A program made the position numbers and the translations under genes. From Acidobacteriota bacterium (GTDB lineage: Bacteria; Acidobacteriota; Terriglobia; Terriglobales; Acidobacteriaceae): a DNA stretch of 64,000 bases. This document shows, one piece after another, positions 34,442 to 43,316 of this stretch (the stretch's first letter is position 1; every line of letters starts with the position of its first letter). The DNA is taken from assembly GCA_003010405.1 (NCBI GenBank), contig PJLO01000013.1:1-64000 (forward strand). Reading direction: 5' to 3'. The notes beneath the pieces are model-generated. The model searched no databases, was not told the origin of the DNA, and saw nothing but the letters and a program-made list of their open reading frames with translations.

Positions 34442-36616
34442 TTAGAGCGCCGACTCCAGAACCGCGGAGGCCCTTTCCAAAGCGGCTGTTACTTCATCGA
34501 GCGCCTCGGAGGCGGCAGCGGAGTCGTTGCGATCCATCGATTCATTTACGCCGGGGATAACCACCGCTGCGTAACCGGTGTATTCGCCCGGAGCATAGAT
34601 GGTATGACGAAACCAGGGACGGCGCGGCAAACCCTTGCCAAGCAAGGCGCGCTCGGCTTCAAGAAACGCTGAGTTGAGACGCCGCAGTTCAAGGCCGGAG
34701 GCAGCGTCGGCAGCGCGATGTGCGGCGCGTCCGGCAGCAGCCAAGCGATCGGCGGCCCTCAGTGACACAGCAAAGTCCGGCTTACCGTTCCACCTCAGTT
34801 CCTGTGCGCGGCACTTTGCCGTTTCCAAATGCCTGCGAATCTCAGTGCCGTAAGTCTCATAGTCAAAAGGGAGCGCGTCGGCCTGAGCCATGCGCAGGAC
34901 TTCCAGACCGAAGATGCGGGCCATTTGTTGTTCATAGACAAAGGAAGGATCGGCGAATTTAGCAAACCAGGCGTAGTTGTCAAAAACTGAGTGATAGACG
35001 CCATATGGGCCGATCGAACCGATATCCGTGGAGGGCACGCCAAGGTGCTGAAGGAAAGCAGAATAATCTGAGCCACTCCCTAGATCGGATAGACGAACGT
35101 CACCGCGATCGGCTTCTCCGCAGCAGTCGGCAGACGAACATTCAGCAGTACTCTTCGATCGGCGTAGAACCTTTTCGCTTTGAAGCCTCCACGCGTCGTA
35201 GACGGAAAGACCCTTTGGGCTGGGCACAACGTGGGTTAGGTCGCGCAAGAACTGTTTGAGGCTGGGTACGGAGGAGGCCCGGAAATCCGGCCCAGCAACA
35301 CCAATATCCATATTGAAATATGCAACAGCGTTCCGTAGGTCTTTGGCAAACTGCTCGGCGTACTCGGTGGAGCCTATAAGTCCCTGCTCTTCCGCGTCCC
35401 AACTGGCGAAGATTATGGACCGCTGAGGGCGCCAACCAGACTTGAGCAGTTCACCAAGCCCGTGGATGGCTTCCAGCATTGCGGCTGTGCCGCTGACCGG
35501 ATCAGCCGCACCGTAAACCCAAGCATCGCGGTGATTGCCGGCAATCACGAGCGCCTCGGGTTGTGCCGTTCCCGTGATAGTTCCGATGACGTTCCAAACT
35601 GTGGTGTAGCTGTAGTTCTGAACCAATTTAACGTGAACGCGGACGGGACCGGAGCCAACATGGTAGGTGAATGGCAATGCGCCTTGCCATTCGCGTGGGC
35701 TTTCAGGGCCTCCCAATTTCTCCAGCAAAGGTGCAACGTCGGCATAGGAGAGCGGGGTGACAGGAATTTTGGTGAGATTCCCTGCCTTCTCAGGAGCAAG
35801 GCGCTGCGACTCCGGAAGGTCGGGAGTAGAAGCGAAGCCGGGGGTAGTAGGATCGCCGGGATATTCGAATGTAAACTCCACGGCGCCGCGCTGGACGCCG
35901 GTAGGCGGACGGTATGGACCCTTCGGATAAGGATCGCCGTGGAAATATCCGTCATCAATAGGGTCTGAGTAGAGGATGAGAGCAGCAGCGCCGTTCTCTT
36001 GCGCGGCGAGCGCCTTTACCCCGCGAAAGTTCTGGCCGTAGCGGGCAATGACGATCTTGCCACGAACGTCGATGCCCATCTGCTTGAGTTTACGGAAGTC
36101 CTCGGGGCGAGCGTAGTTGGCGTAAACAAGCTCGGCTTCAACCTCTCCGGAGGCTGAACCGCTGTTGAAAGGAATCACGACACGCGGATCGTCCTGAAAC
36201 GGATCTCCATCGACGTGCTCGCGGGCTGGGCCTCGCATCTTGAGGCCTGCGGGCGCGGTGGCTTCGACGAGAATTTCCTTTGGGAGATTGATCCACACTC
36301 TGTAAGCGTCAATGCGTGTCTCAAGGCCGGCCTCGCGAAATTTTTTAGCTACATACTCGGCGGTGTTGCGATCCTCAGTCGAGCCAGCCATATGAGGCTC
36401 AGAGCTCAGAACTTGCAGATGCTCGCGGGCAAGTCTGGGATCGGGAACGGCGAGGAACTTTTCTTCCAGCTTTTGCTCGGCTGCGGCGTCGCGAAATCCG
36501 GAGATGGGCAGCGGCTTCGAGGTCGAATGCGCTTGCTGCTGAGCTAAAGAAACAATGGCCAGCGCGACCAGCAGCGTGCATACCCGAAGCATTTTGGTCG
36601 GAAGAGTCTTTTTCAT
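34442..36616 (-). CDS. Secreted M28 peptidase, glutamate carboxypeptidase II-like
   Basis: The 724-residue exported protein has a signal peptide (basic start, LRVCTLLVALAIVSLAQQ). A PA domain follows at about residues 130-290 (GKIVIARYGQNFRGVKA, AAALILYSDP). The M28 catalytic domain has GNHRDAWVYGAADPVSG, WDAEEQGLIGSTEY, NMDIGVAG and YGVYHSVFDN. A C-terminal helical dimerisation domain completes the transferrin-receptor-like layout. It would remove C-terminal acidic residues from peptides outside the cytoplasm. Between the two halves of the catalytic domain is a cysteine-containing stretch (TAECSSADCCGEADRGD) that looks unusual for the family. Confidence 0.85.
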   Translation of the reverse strand: MKKTLPTKMLRVCTLLVALAIVSLAQQQAHSTSKPLPISGFRDAAAEQKLEEKFLAVPDPRLAREHLQVLSSEPHMAGSTEDRNTAEYVAKKFREAGLETRIDAYRVWINLPKEILVEATAPAGLKMRGPAREHVDGDPFQDDPRVVIPFNSGSASGEVEAELVYANYARPEDFRKLKQMGIDVRGKIVIARYGQNFRGVKALAAQENGAAALILYSDPIDDGYFHGDPYPKGPYRPPTGVQRGAVEFTFEYPGDPTTPGFASTPDLPESQRLAPEKAGNLTKIPVTPLSYADVAPLLEKLGGPESPREWQGALPFTYHVGSGPVRVHVKLVQNYSYTTVWNVIGTITGTAQPEALVIAGNHRDAWVYGAADPVSGTAAMLEAIHGLGELLKSGWRPQRSIIFASWDAEEQGLIGSTEYAEQFAKDLRNAVAYFNMDIGVAGPDFRASSVPSLKQFLRDLTHVVPSPKGLSVYDAWRLQSEKVLRRSKSTAECSSADCCGEADRGDVRLSDLGSGSDYSAFLQHLGVPSTDIGSIGPYGVYHSVFDNYAWFAKFADPSFVYEQQMARIFGLEVLRMAQADALPFDYETYGTEIRRHLETAKCRAQELRWNGKPDFAVSLRAADRLAAAGRAAHRAADAASGLELRRLNSAFLEAERALLGKGLPRRPWFRHTIYAPGEYTGYAAVVIPGVNESMDRNDSAAASEALDEVTAALERASAVLESAL

Positions 36617-36693
36617 GCGAGTACCCGCGAAAATTGCAGAATATCACTGTAAGTCGCACGAGATTAGTTCCTGCTTTGCCTGAGGTGCTTCCG

Positions 36694-37371
36694 TCAGAAG
36701 ACTCCCGGGATCAAGCGCCAGCGCACCTTCGCACAGTACTTCGCGTATCCCGGTAATCTGGCAGAGAGAAACCGCTCCTCATCCACGAGCCGCCAGATAA
36801 AAAATGGTAAAGTCGCTGCAAGCGCCACGAAGCCCCAGTAAGAGCCAAGCCCAAGAGGAGTGCCACCAAGGTACAGCAACGAACCCGCGTACATAGGGTG
36901 ACGGACAAGTGCATAGGGGCCGGAGGAGATGACCTTCTGATCTTCCGAAATTTCAATGATCGCAGAAGCGAAAGGATTCTCTCGATAGACAAGAAAGATG
37001 ATGAAGAATCCCACGCCAACCATGAAGTCCCCGGCTATCACTACATAGAGCGGTACTGACGACCAGCCAAAGCGATAATCGAGCGCTGGCATTGCAAGAA
37101 GAGCTAAAAAGCCGATGAAGGTAAAGAGCATGATGACCTTTTGCGTCTTCTCTTTCTCTGCGGCCGGCCCGCCTCTCAAACGCCGTTTGAGAAGTGCAGG
37201 GTCTTTTTTCATCAGATAGATTGTGATTAGCGATGATGATCCGAAGAAGACGGCCAGATAGCCCCATGCCTGCCAATACTGGATTGTTCCTGCGGTGATA
37301 AAGAGAACGAGACTCATTACAAGCGCGAGACTCAGCAATCCGAACCATGCTTGGAGATTCAGCTTGTCCAT
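36694..37371 (-). CDS. Isoprenylcysteine/phospholipid methyltransferase-like membrane protein
   Basis: The 225-residue polytopic membrane protein ends in the PEMT/ICMT signature: GPYALVRHPMYAGSLLYLGG then EERFLSARLPGYAKYCAKV. Four to five hydrophobic segments precede it. Family members methylate lipids or prenylated substrates at the membrane using S-adenosylmethionine, and bacterial substrates are generally unknown. It lies 22 bp downstream of the GerMN gene on the same strand and 77 bp before the M28 peptidase gene, in an envelope-related unit. Confidence 0.8.
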   Translation of the reverse strand: MDKLNLQAWFGLLSLALVMSLVLFITAGTIQYWQAWGYLAVFFGSSSLITIYLMKKDPALLKRRLRGGPAAEKEKTQKVIMLFTFIGFLALLAMPALDYRFGWSSVPLYVVIAGDFMVGVGFFIIFLVYRENPFASAIIEISEDQKVISSGPYALVRHPMYAGSLLYLGGTPLGLGSYWGFVALAATLPFFIWRLVDEERFLSARLPGYAKYCAKVRWRLIPGVF

Positions 37372-37393
37372 AGGACGTTCCCAATGAATTCAG

Positions 37394-37981
37394 CTACTTC
37401 AATTCACCTGAGGCGTCGGCCACCATGGCCACGTCCAGCCAACCGCTGATATCAATATGCCCGGCGAGGGTTTCGCGAGTCTTACCTTCGATGAGAAAGC
37501 GCACGCGGCTAAGTCCGGGAAATTGGGCCTTCAAGGTACGCACTATCGAGAACACCGTCAGCTGTTCGACTTCGACGCCGCTGCGATGCGAGTCTGCGAA
37601 CGCCGCATTAAGGTTTACGACAGCAGAAGCCGGATCGAGCAAGTACACATCATGCACATCGGCACCGGCACCAAGAGGGTGCGGCGAGTCATTCCGCAAG
37701 TAACGGGTGATAAGCGTGTGGATGACAATGCGCCCGCGCTCGCCCGGGTCGAGAGGCATAGCAGAGGATACGCTGACTGGAAGCAGCGAAGCGTCCTCGT
37801 CGTTGGCCACGTAGAGAGTAATCTCTTCCGCGGGGCCGCTTATCGGAGCAGTCATGGCCTGGGGCACGGGCTCATCCCCCATGGATTCAGCCTTACGCTT
37901 CAGATGAACCAGATAAAAGCACAGGACGAATATGGCCACCGTCAAGGCGGCGATAACGTATTGCAGCTTGCGGGAGATCAC
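37394..37981 (-). CDS. GerMN-domain protein, membrane-anchored
   Basis: The 195-residue protein has an N-terminal membrane helix (YVIAALTVAIFVLCFYLVHL) and a GerMN domain (ITLYVANDEDASLLPV ... VYLLDPASAVVNLNAAF ... LTVFSIVRTLKAQFPGLSRV), a fold found in spore and cell-wall proteins such as GerM. It would sit in the periplasm. Its ATG overlaps the stop codon of the amidase gene as ATGA, so translation is coupled. The pairing with a peptidoglycan amidase suggests a role in wall remodelling. Confidence 0.85.
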   Translation of the reverse strand: MISRKLQYVIAALTVAIFVLCFYLVHLKRKAESMGDEPVPQAMTAPISGPAEEITLYVANDEDASLLPVSVSSAMPLDPGERGRIVIHTLITRYLRNDSPHPLGAGADVHDVYLLDPASAVVNLNAAFADSHRSGVEVEQLTVFSIVRTLKAQFPGLSRVRFLIEGKTRETLAGHIDISGWLDVAMVADASGELK

Positions 37982-39378
37982 TGGGCAGCCCCCAGTTTTC
38001 CGCGCAAGGAAGCAATGCTCGTAGCAAGAGTTGCAGCGATCCTCTGCTGAAACTCCGGTGCGGCGAGTTCGTCCGCCGATGCTCCCAAAGGCGCGACCTC
38101 AACCGCAACGGCTGCGATTGTCACGTTGTTCAAAGGACGCAGCGGGGCAGCAGACGACCGCACAGGCAAGCCGCGATAAGCACACTCGGCAGCGATTGCG
38201 GAGGCCGCGATACGGGATTGATCGAGGTGGGGAGACTGCGCCAGTTCCCAGGGCAGGAAGCTGCGCCTGGTCTGCCTAGGTTGCAGCGCGGGAACCATGG
38301 AGGTGTACACCCGCACGCCATGTCCGCTGGCAGACGAATGGATTGCAATGTACAGCGATGAGTGCGAAGTGTTGGCGGCTATCGCGCGCTGATCCCCAGT
38401 CAGGGGATTGTCGGCAACGCGAGTGAGAACCACAGAAATTCCGCGAGATTCCAGCTCTTTTTGCAATTGGCGAGCCAGCATCAGGTTGATTTCTTTTTCA
38501 ATGAGAGTGGGCGAGAAAACAGATCCCGTTTCAGAGCCGCCATGAGCTGCATCAAGAATGACAAACGGGCGGGGACGTGGGACAGGAGAATGCGGCTGCG
38601 CTGCTGGCGATGCAGTCGGGGCAGGAACTGTGCCTGGAGCGGACGGTGGTTGCGTAGCGGGACTGATAATAACGGTGCGCCCTCCATCGCCGATGGAAAC
38701 CGTGGCAGGCTGCTGGACTGTGGCGATAAACTCGGCGCCGCCGGGAATCTCGGCAAAGCTGGTGCTGAGCAGAAACGAATCGCCGTAGGAAACCTTGTCA
38801 GCTCCGCTGCTGACCACCGGCTCGCGATGGAAGAGCAGATGAACCCGGCCCTTCTCTACCAGTGTGGAAGGTTTGACCGGAGCAGGAAAGCTGAGTACAA
38901 GCCGGGACGGGTCGTGACGAAGTTCAGCTGAGTAGCTAATCTTCGTCGAGCCGATAAACAAACGGCACGAGCCGTCGTGAAATTCCGCAGGTTGAACCGC
39001 AATGCGAGACAGTAGTTGCGTGACCGACACAACGGGCACATAGCCGCGTCCATTGACCAAAAGGAAGTTAGCGGCGAGATCCAGCCTGGCATTAGCTCGC
39101 ACACGATACTGTCGCTTGCCATCCTGAAACTCGGCCTCGCCACCATTGAAGCTGAGCTTAAGCTTGTTGTCTTCCAGGCGCGACTCGACATGGCCAAGCG
39201 GTTCGAGCAAATCGGTCAGGCCAAGGTAGTCCACTCCATCGCGCACCAGAATGTCCAACTGATAGTTAGTCTTGGGCGCATAGACAACGACCCGCCGTGT
39301 TTCAGCAGCTAGGCCGACCGCCAGCAGAAACAGCAGCAGCGTCGCGACGCGAACGAAGATGGATTCCGCTCTCAGCAT
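37978..39378 (-). CDS. N-acetylmuramoyl-L-alanine amidase (Amidase_3) with N-terminal wall-binding region
   Basis: The 466-residue exported protein has a signal peptide (ATLLLFLLAVGLAAET). A stalk-like domain similar to copper-amine-oxidase N-domains follows at about residues 20-130, then a beta-rich AMIN-like region and a Pro/Ala linker. The C-terminal Amidase_3 domain has ILDAAHGGSETG, the glutamate in EKEINLML and AIHSSASGHGV as zinc ligands. It cleaves the amide between muramic acid and the peptide stem. It is the first gene of the leftward amidase-GerMN-methyltransferase-M28 unit. Confidence 0.9.
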   Translation of the reverse strand: MLRAESIFVRVATLLLFLLAVGLAAETRRVVVYAPKTNYQLDILVRDGVDYLGLTDLLEPLGHVESRLEDNKLKLSFNGGEAEFQDGKRQYRVRANARLDLAANFLLVNGRGYVPVVSVTQLLSRIAVQPAEFHDGSCRLFIGSTKISYSAELRHDPSRLVLSFPAPVKPSTLVEKGRVHLLFHREPVVSSGADKVSYGDSFLLSTSFAEIPGGAEFIATVQQPATVSIGDGGRTVIISPATQPPSAPGTVPAPTASPAAQPHSPVPRPRPFVILDAAHGGSETGSVFSPTLIEKEINLMLARQLQKELESRGISVVLTRVADNPLTGDQRAIAANTSHSSLYIAIHSSASGHGVRVYTSMVPALQPRQTRRSFLPWELAQSPHLDQSRIAASAIAAECAYRGLPVRSSAAPLRPLNNVTIAAVAVEVAPLGASADELAAPEFQQRIAATLATSIASLRGKLGAAQ

Positions 39379-39581
39379 GGCGTATCGCGGGGAATGACTG
39401 TGACCTTTATCCTACGACAAAACATCCCATCTTGGAGACATCGCGTCAACCACACTCGCGTTATTCGAATCTGCACCCGGTCTCGAACGACACTGTCCCA
39501 AAATTCATTTCTACAATGTTTATGATTAGCCGTGTTGATTGCTCTTCGTGGTCAGTCTGTTTTACGCTTGGAAAGGGGGTA

Positions 39582-40178
39582 ATGAATACTATGCACCGTC
39601 GCCTTGCTCCTGCGCTTCTACTCTTCATATTTACTGCCCTGGCCGTCTCGCAGAACATAAATATGAACCGCGAAATCCCCACCATGGGGCCGTCTGCCGC
39701 GCAAAGAATGCTTATGTCCAGGTATTGTCGGCTCGACTTCGAAGGCATGCGCCTGCAACCGGGGGGGTGGGCACAATTCAAAAAGTTTTCGACCATAGCT
39801 AACAACCCGGAATTTACACGAGTGATCATCGTGACCCGCTTTGATACGAGAGTTCCGGATGATCCAAACGAGTTGCCTTCCGCTAACTATCTGATGGTGG
39901 GCTTCTATGACCTGCTAGAGGGCTATAAAGCAACTCCCAATGCGACCGACCGCGTTATATTCCAGCTGCTCGGATCTGGCGAGGATTACGTTGTGACGAG
40001 CGTTTCTCCGGAGACACCGCACGTCTCGCCACGATCTGCCATTGCATGGATGAACCGGAGGCTTGCCGATCCGCTGACCAGCAAGGCTGAGCACGCTCGA
40101 CTGAAAGACGCGATTGATCAGCTAAGCAAATTTTTGCCGCAACCTCGCCCAGTAGCAGCAAAGCCCCCTGGATCGTAA
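39582..40178 (+). CDS. Secreted hypothetical protein
   Basis: The ATG at 39582 is preceded by GAAAGGGGGTA, an acceptable ribosome site, and starts a signal peptide (LAPALLLFIFTALAVSQN). The mature 175-residue part is soluble and has no recognisable motif. Its C-terminus is Pro/Lys-rich. An in-frame extension upstream to 39297 overlaps the start of the amidase gene on the other strand and is rejected. It is convergent with the fad operon. Confidence 0.65.
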   Translation: MNTMHRRLAPALLLFIFTALAVSQNINMNREIPTMGPSAAQRMLMSRYCRLDFEGMRLQPGGWAQFKKFSTIANNPEFTRVIIVTRFDTRVPDDPNELPSANYLMVGFYDLLEGYKATPNATDRVIFQLLGSGEDYVVTSVSPETPHVSPRSAIAWMNRRLADPLTSKAEHARLKDAIDQLSKFLPQPRPVAAKPPGS

Positions 40179-40201
40179 TCTCGCAGAGCCCAAGAAGAAA
40201 A

Positions 40202-40223
40202 GGGCGAGGCCGCAACCTCGCCC
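40202..40223 (-). terminator. Intrinsic terminator of the fad operon
   Basis: GGGCGAGG (40202-40209) and CCTCGCCC (40216-40223) form an 8-bp perfect stem. On the minus strand the stem is followed by TTTTCTTCTTGG. It lies 17 bp after the stop of the acyl-CoA dehydrogenase gene. Confidence 0.75.
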
Positions 40224-40239
40224 AGCACTGTGAATCCGA

Positions 40240-42036
40240 CTAAAACGCGTACTTCCCTGCTTCCAGAACCCGCGCAGCGATCTTGTCGCGCGCTGCGATT
40301 ACGTTGACGGGATCACCTTTTACGAAGCGACGAAGAAGCGTCATCTGTGTGCGCAGCATATCGCCCTCGGCAACATCGGCCAACGCTTTTTTGGCTGCGG
40401 CTTCGACCCGGGTGATTCCCTCCTGCAAATACACATCCGTGATTGCCATTGCCACAGCAGACGCTGCTTCGCCCTGACTTTCGATCAGCTTCAGCGTACG
40501 TGCAAGCACTGAATCCATTGCGTAGACTTCAATGACAATGTCGGCAATCGCGCCCATTACCTCCTGATGGTCGGCAATCTGCTGCATGTATTTCTGCGAA
40601 GCCGCACCGGCCACCATCAGGCCGATTTTCTTGGCATTCCCGATCAGTTTGCGCTGAGGTGCGAGCTTGCGCTCATCTTCTTCAACGAAGCTTGGCCCCT
40701 CCATCACTTCGCTCATCAACTTCTTGATCGCAGGAAGCAGCGGAAGCTGACCACTCAGCGCTCGCTTCAGCAACCATCCGGAGATGATGAGACGATTGAT
40801 TTCATTTGTCCCCTCGAAGATGCGATTGACGCGGGAGTCTCTATAGGCGCGCTCGGCTGGATACTCCTCGACGAATCCGTAGCCGCCATGGATTTGAACC
40901 TGGTTATCTACGACTTTGTCGAACATCTCGGAGGCCCACACCTTGATGATGGAGCACTCGACCGCATACTCCTCGATGGCTTTGCGGATAAGTCTCGACT
41001 CGTCGGGCGAACCCTTCTCGATATCGGCGGTAGCAGCGTCCATCATGCCCACGGTGCGGTAAACCAGGGCCTCGCCGGCATAGATCCCAATCGCAATATC
41101 AGCGAGCATCTCGCGCACCATGCCGAACTCGCCAATGGATTTGCCGAATGCTTTGCGATCTTTAGCCCATTTGATGGAATTCGCAAGACACGTGCGAGCT
41201 CCACCAACTGCAGCGGCGCCCAACTTGAAGCGGCCCACGTTCAGAATGTTGAAAGCGATAGTGGCACCTTTGCCAACCTCGCCCAGAACGTTTTCAACCG
41301 GAACCTGACAGTCATTGAGAATCAGCGGACAGGTGGAGGAGCCGCGAATGCCAAGCTTGTGTTCCTCGGGGCCGACGCTGAAGCCGGGAAAAGTTCGTTC
41401 GATGATGAAGGCCGTGAACTTTTCACCATCCACTTTGGCGAAAACCACAAAGACGTCCGCGAATGAAGCGTTGGTGATCCACATCTTCTCGCCATTCAGC
41501 AGGTAATGCTTGCCATCAGGGGAGAGTACAGCTTTAGTGCGTGCGTTCATTGCGTCCGACCCCGAGCTGCTCTCCGACAAAGCGTACCCTGCCACCCACT
41601 CGCCGCTGGCGAGAAGAGGCAGATATTTCTTCTTCTGCTCCGGAGTTCCGAACCAGACGAAGGGCAGAGTACCGATGCCGACATGGGCGCTGAAGGTCAC
41701 AGCGAAAGAACCCTGTTTCGCAATATGGTCGGCGATGATGGCCGACGAGACCTTGTCCATCTCGGTTCCGCCGTATTCTTCCGGAATATCAACAGCTGTC
41801 AGCCCTAGATTTGCGGCTGTTTTCAGAAGCTCGCGGCTGAACGCGAAGTCCTTGTGCTCAATCCGGTCCGCATTGGAAACAATCTCCTGGACCGCAAAGT
41901 CCTCCGCTGTCTGCTCGATAAGTTTATGCTGGTCGTTAAAATCTTCAGGGGTGAAAATTTCCTGCGGGTTGGTCTCCTCGATCAGGAAGTTTCCGCCTAT
42001 GATCTTTCTCTTTAGCGGTGAGACGATCGTGGCCAT
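40240..42036 (-). CDS. fadE: Acyl-CoA dehydrogenase
   Basis: The 598-residue FAD enzyme carries out the first, alpha-beta oxidation step of fatty acid degradation. Motifs are GYALSESSSGSDAM, KMWITNASFAD, the FAD-binding QIHGGYGFVEEYP and the catalytic-base region RIFEGTNEINRL. The roughly 200-residue C-terminal extension beyond the 380-residue core is typical of very-long-chain/ACAD9-like forms and Bacillus FadE. The ATG at 42036 has a strong GGAGGAG site. Third gene of a fadN-fadA-fadE operon, 53 bp after the thiolase gene, and followed by a terminator. Confidence 0.9.
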   Translation of the reverse strand: MATIVSPLKRKIIGGNFLIEETNPQEIFTPEDFNDQHKLIEQTAEDFAVQEIVSNADRIEHKDFAFSRELLKTAANLGLTAVDIPEEYGGTEMDKVSSAIIADHIAKQGSFAVTFSAHVGIGTLPFVWFGTPEQKKKYLPLLASGEWVAGYALSESSSGSDAMNARTKAVLSPDGKHYLLNGEKMWITNASFADVFVVFAKVDGEKFTAFIIERTFPGFSVGPEEHKLGIRGSSTCPLILNDCQVPVENVLGEVGKGATIAFNILNVGRFKLGAAAVGGARTCLANSIKWAKDRKAFGKSIGEFGMVREMLADIAIGIYAGEALVYRTVGMMDAATADIEKGSPDESRLIRKAIEEYAVECSIIKVWASEMFDKVVDNQVQIHGGYGFVEEYPAERAYRDSRVNRIFEGTNEINRLIISGWLLKRALSGQLPLLPAIKKLMSEVMEGPSFVEEDERKLAPQRKLIGNAKKIGLMVAGAASQKYMQQIADHQEVMGAIADIVIEVYAMDSVLARTLKLIESQGEAASAVAMAITDVYLQEGITRVEAAAKKALADVAEGDMLRTQMTLLRRFVKGDPVNVIAARDKIAARVLEAGKYAF

Positions 42037-42089
42037 CCTTGCTCCTCCAGTTTCCGCGCAAAGGCGCGGCGCGAAGCGTTCCATTGACA

Positions 42090-43292
42090 TTAGTCAATGT
42101 TTTCGAAAATTCCAGCTGCGCCCATACCCCCTCCGACACACATGCTGACCATTCCATAGCGCTCGTTGCGGCGCTTGAGTTCGCGCAGCAAGGTGGCCGT
42201 AAGCTTGGCTCCGGTACAACCCAGGGGGTGCCCCAGCGCGATTGCTCCACCATTGGGGTTGACCTTTGCGAGATCGAGCCGGGCTTCTTTAATGACTGCC
42301 AGTGACTGAGCGGCGAAGGCCTCGTTCAGCTCGATCACGCCGATCTGGTCAAGCGTTAGGCCTGCAACTTTGAGTGCTTTAGGAATCGCAAAAACCGGGC
42401 CGATACCCATTTCTTCCGGCTTGCAACCGCTGGTGGCAAAGGCGACGAAACGCGCCAGGGGCTTCAGACCCAGAGCTTTCGCATGCTCCGCGCTCATCAC
42501 CACCGAAGCGGCAGCACCGTCGCTCATCTGCGAGGAGTTTCCGGCAGTGACCGTACCTTTCACATGGAAAGCGGGTTTGAGCGCGGCCAGAGCTTCGACC
42601 GTAGTGTCGGCACGGGGCCCTTCGTCCACTTTGAATTCGATTGTCTGCACGGCAAGTTTGACCGCCGCAGCGCCGCGCGTGGCTTGCGCCGCCGGAGCGC
42701 GGAAGGTGACCGTGACGGGAACGATTTCGTCTGCAAAAGCTCCAGACGCAATGGCGCGTGCCGCCTTCTGATGACTCTGATAGCTGAATTCGTCGGCTTG
42801 GGCGCGAGTGATTCCGAAGCGCTGGGCGAGCCGTTCAGCCGTAAGCCCCATGGAGAGATACGCGTCCGGATAGCTCTCCACCAGAGTCGGATTGCAGGAG
42901 ACCTTATTGCCCCCCATGGGTATCATGGACATCGACTCGGTCCCGCCCGCAACGATGACCTTGGCACCGCCTGTGGCGATTCGATCGGCTGCAATGGCAA
43001 TCGCCTGCAGGCCAGAGGAGCAGAATCGATTGATTGTCATGGCCGAAGTTTCCACCGGCAGGCCAGCACGCAGCGCAGCTATACGCGCCACATTCATTCC
43101 CTGCTCGGCCTCCGGCATCGCGCAACCGAGTATCACGTCTTCAATTTCCTGCACATCGAGCTGAGGAACACGCGCGAGCGCGCCCCGAATTGCGTACGCG
43201 GCAAGATCGTCGGGACGGGTGGCGCGCAGAGTTCCTTTGTTGGCTTTGCCGATCGCAGTGCGGACGGCGCTTACGATTACAACCTCTTCCAT
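42090..43292 (-). CDS. fadA: Acetyl-CoA acyltransferase (3-ketoacyl-CoA thiolase)
   Basis: The 400-residue thiolase performs the last step of beta-oxidation. The acylation cysteine is in [14 protein letters not shown] near residue 90, and the histidine is in [26 protein letters not shown]. The final cysteine is in [14 protein letters not shown]. The second gene of the operon, it starts 25 bp after fadN. GAGGAG lies about 11 bases upstream of the ATG at 43292, and an earlier in-frame start adds only three residues. Confidence 0.9.
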   Translation of the reverse strand: MEEVVIVSAVRTAIGKANKGTLRATRPDDLAAYAIRGALARVPQLDVQEIEDVILGCAMPEAEQGMNVARIAALRAGLPVETSAMTINRFCSSGLQAIAIAADRIATGGAKVIVAGGTESMSMIPMGGNKVSCNPTLVESYPDAYLSMGLTAERLAQRFGITRAQADEFSYQSHQKAARAIASGAFADEIVPVTVTFRAPAAQATRGAAAVKLAVQTIEFKVDEGPRADTTVEALAALKPAFHVKGTVTAGNSSQMSDGAAASVVMSAEHAKALGLKPLARFVAFATSGCKPEEMGIGPVFAIPKALKVAGLTLDQIGVIELNEAFAAQSLAVIKEARLDLAKVNPNGGAIALGHPLGCTGAKLTATLLRELKRRNERYGMVSMCVGGGMGAAGIFENID

Positions 43293-43316
43293 GACTCGCA
43301 ATCTCCTCGGTCGAAG

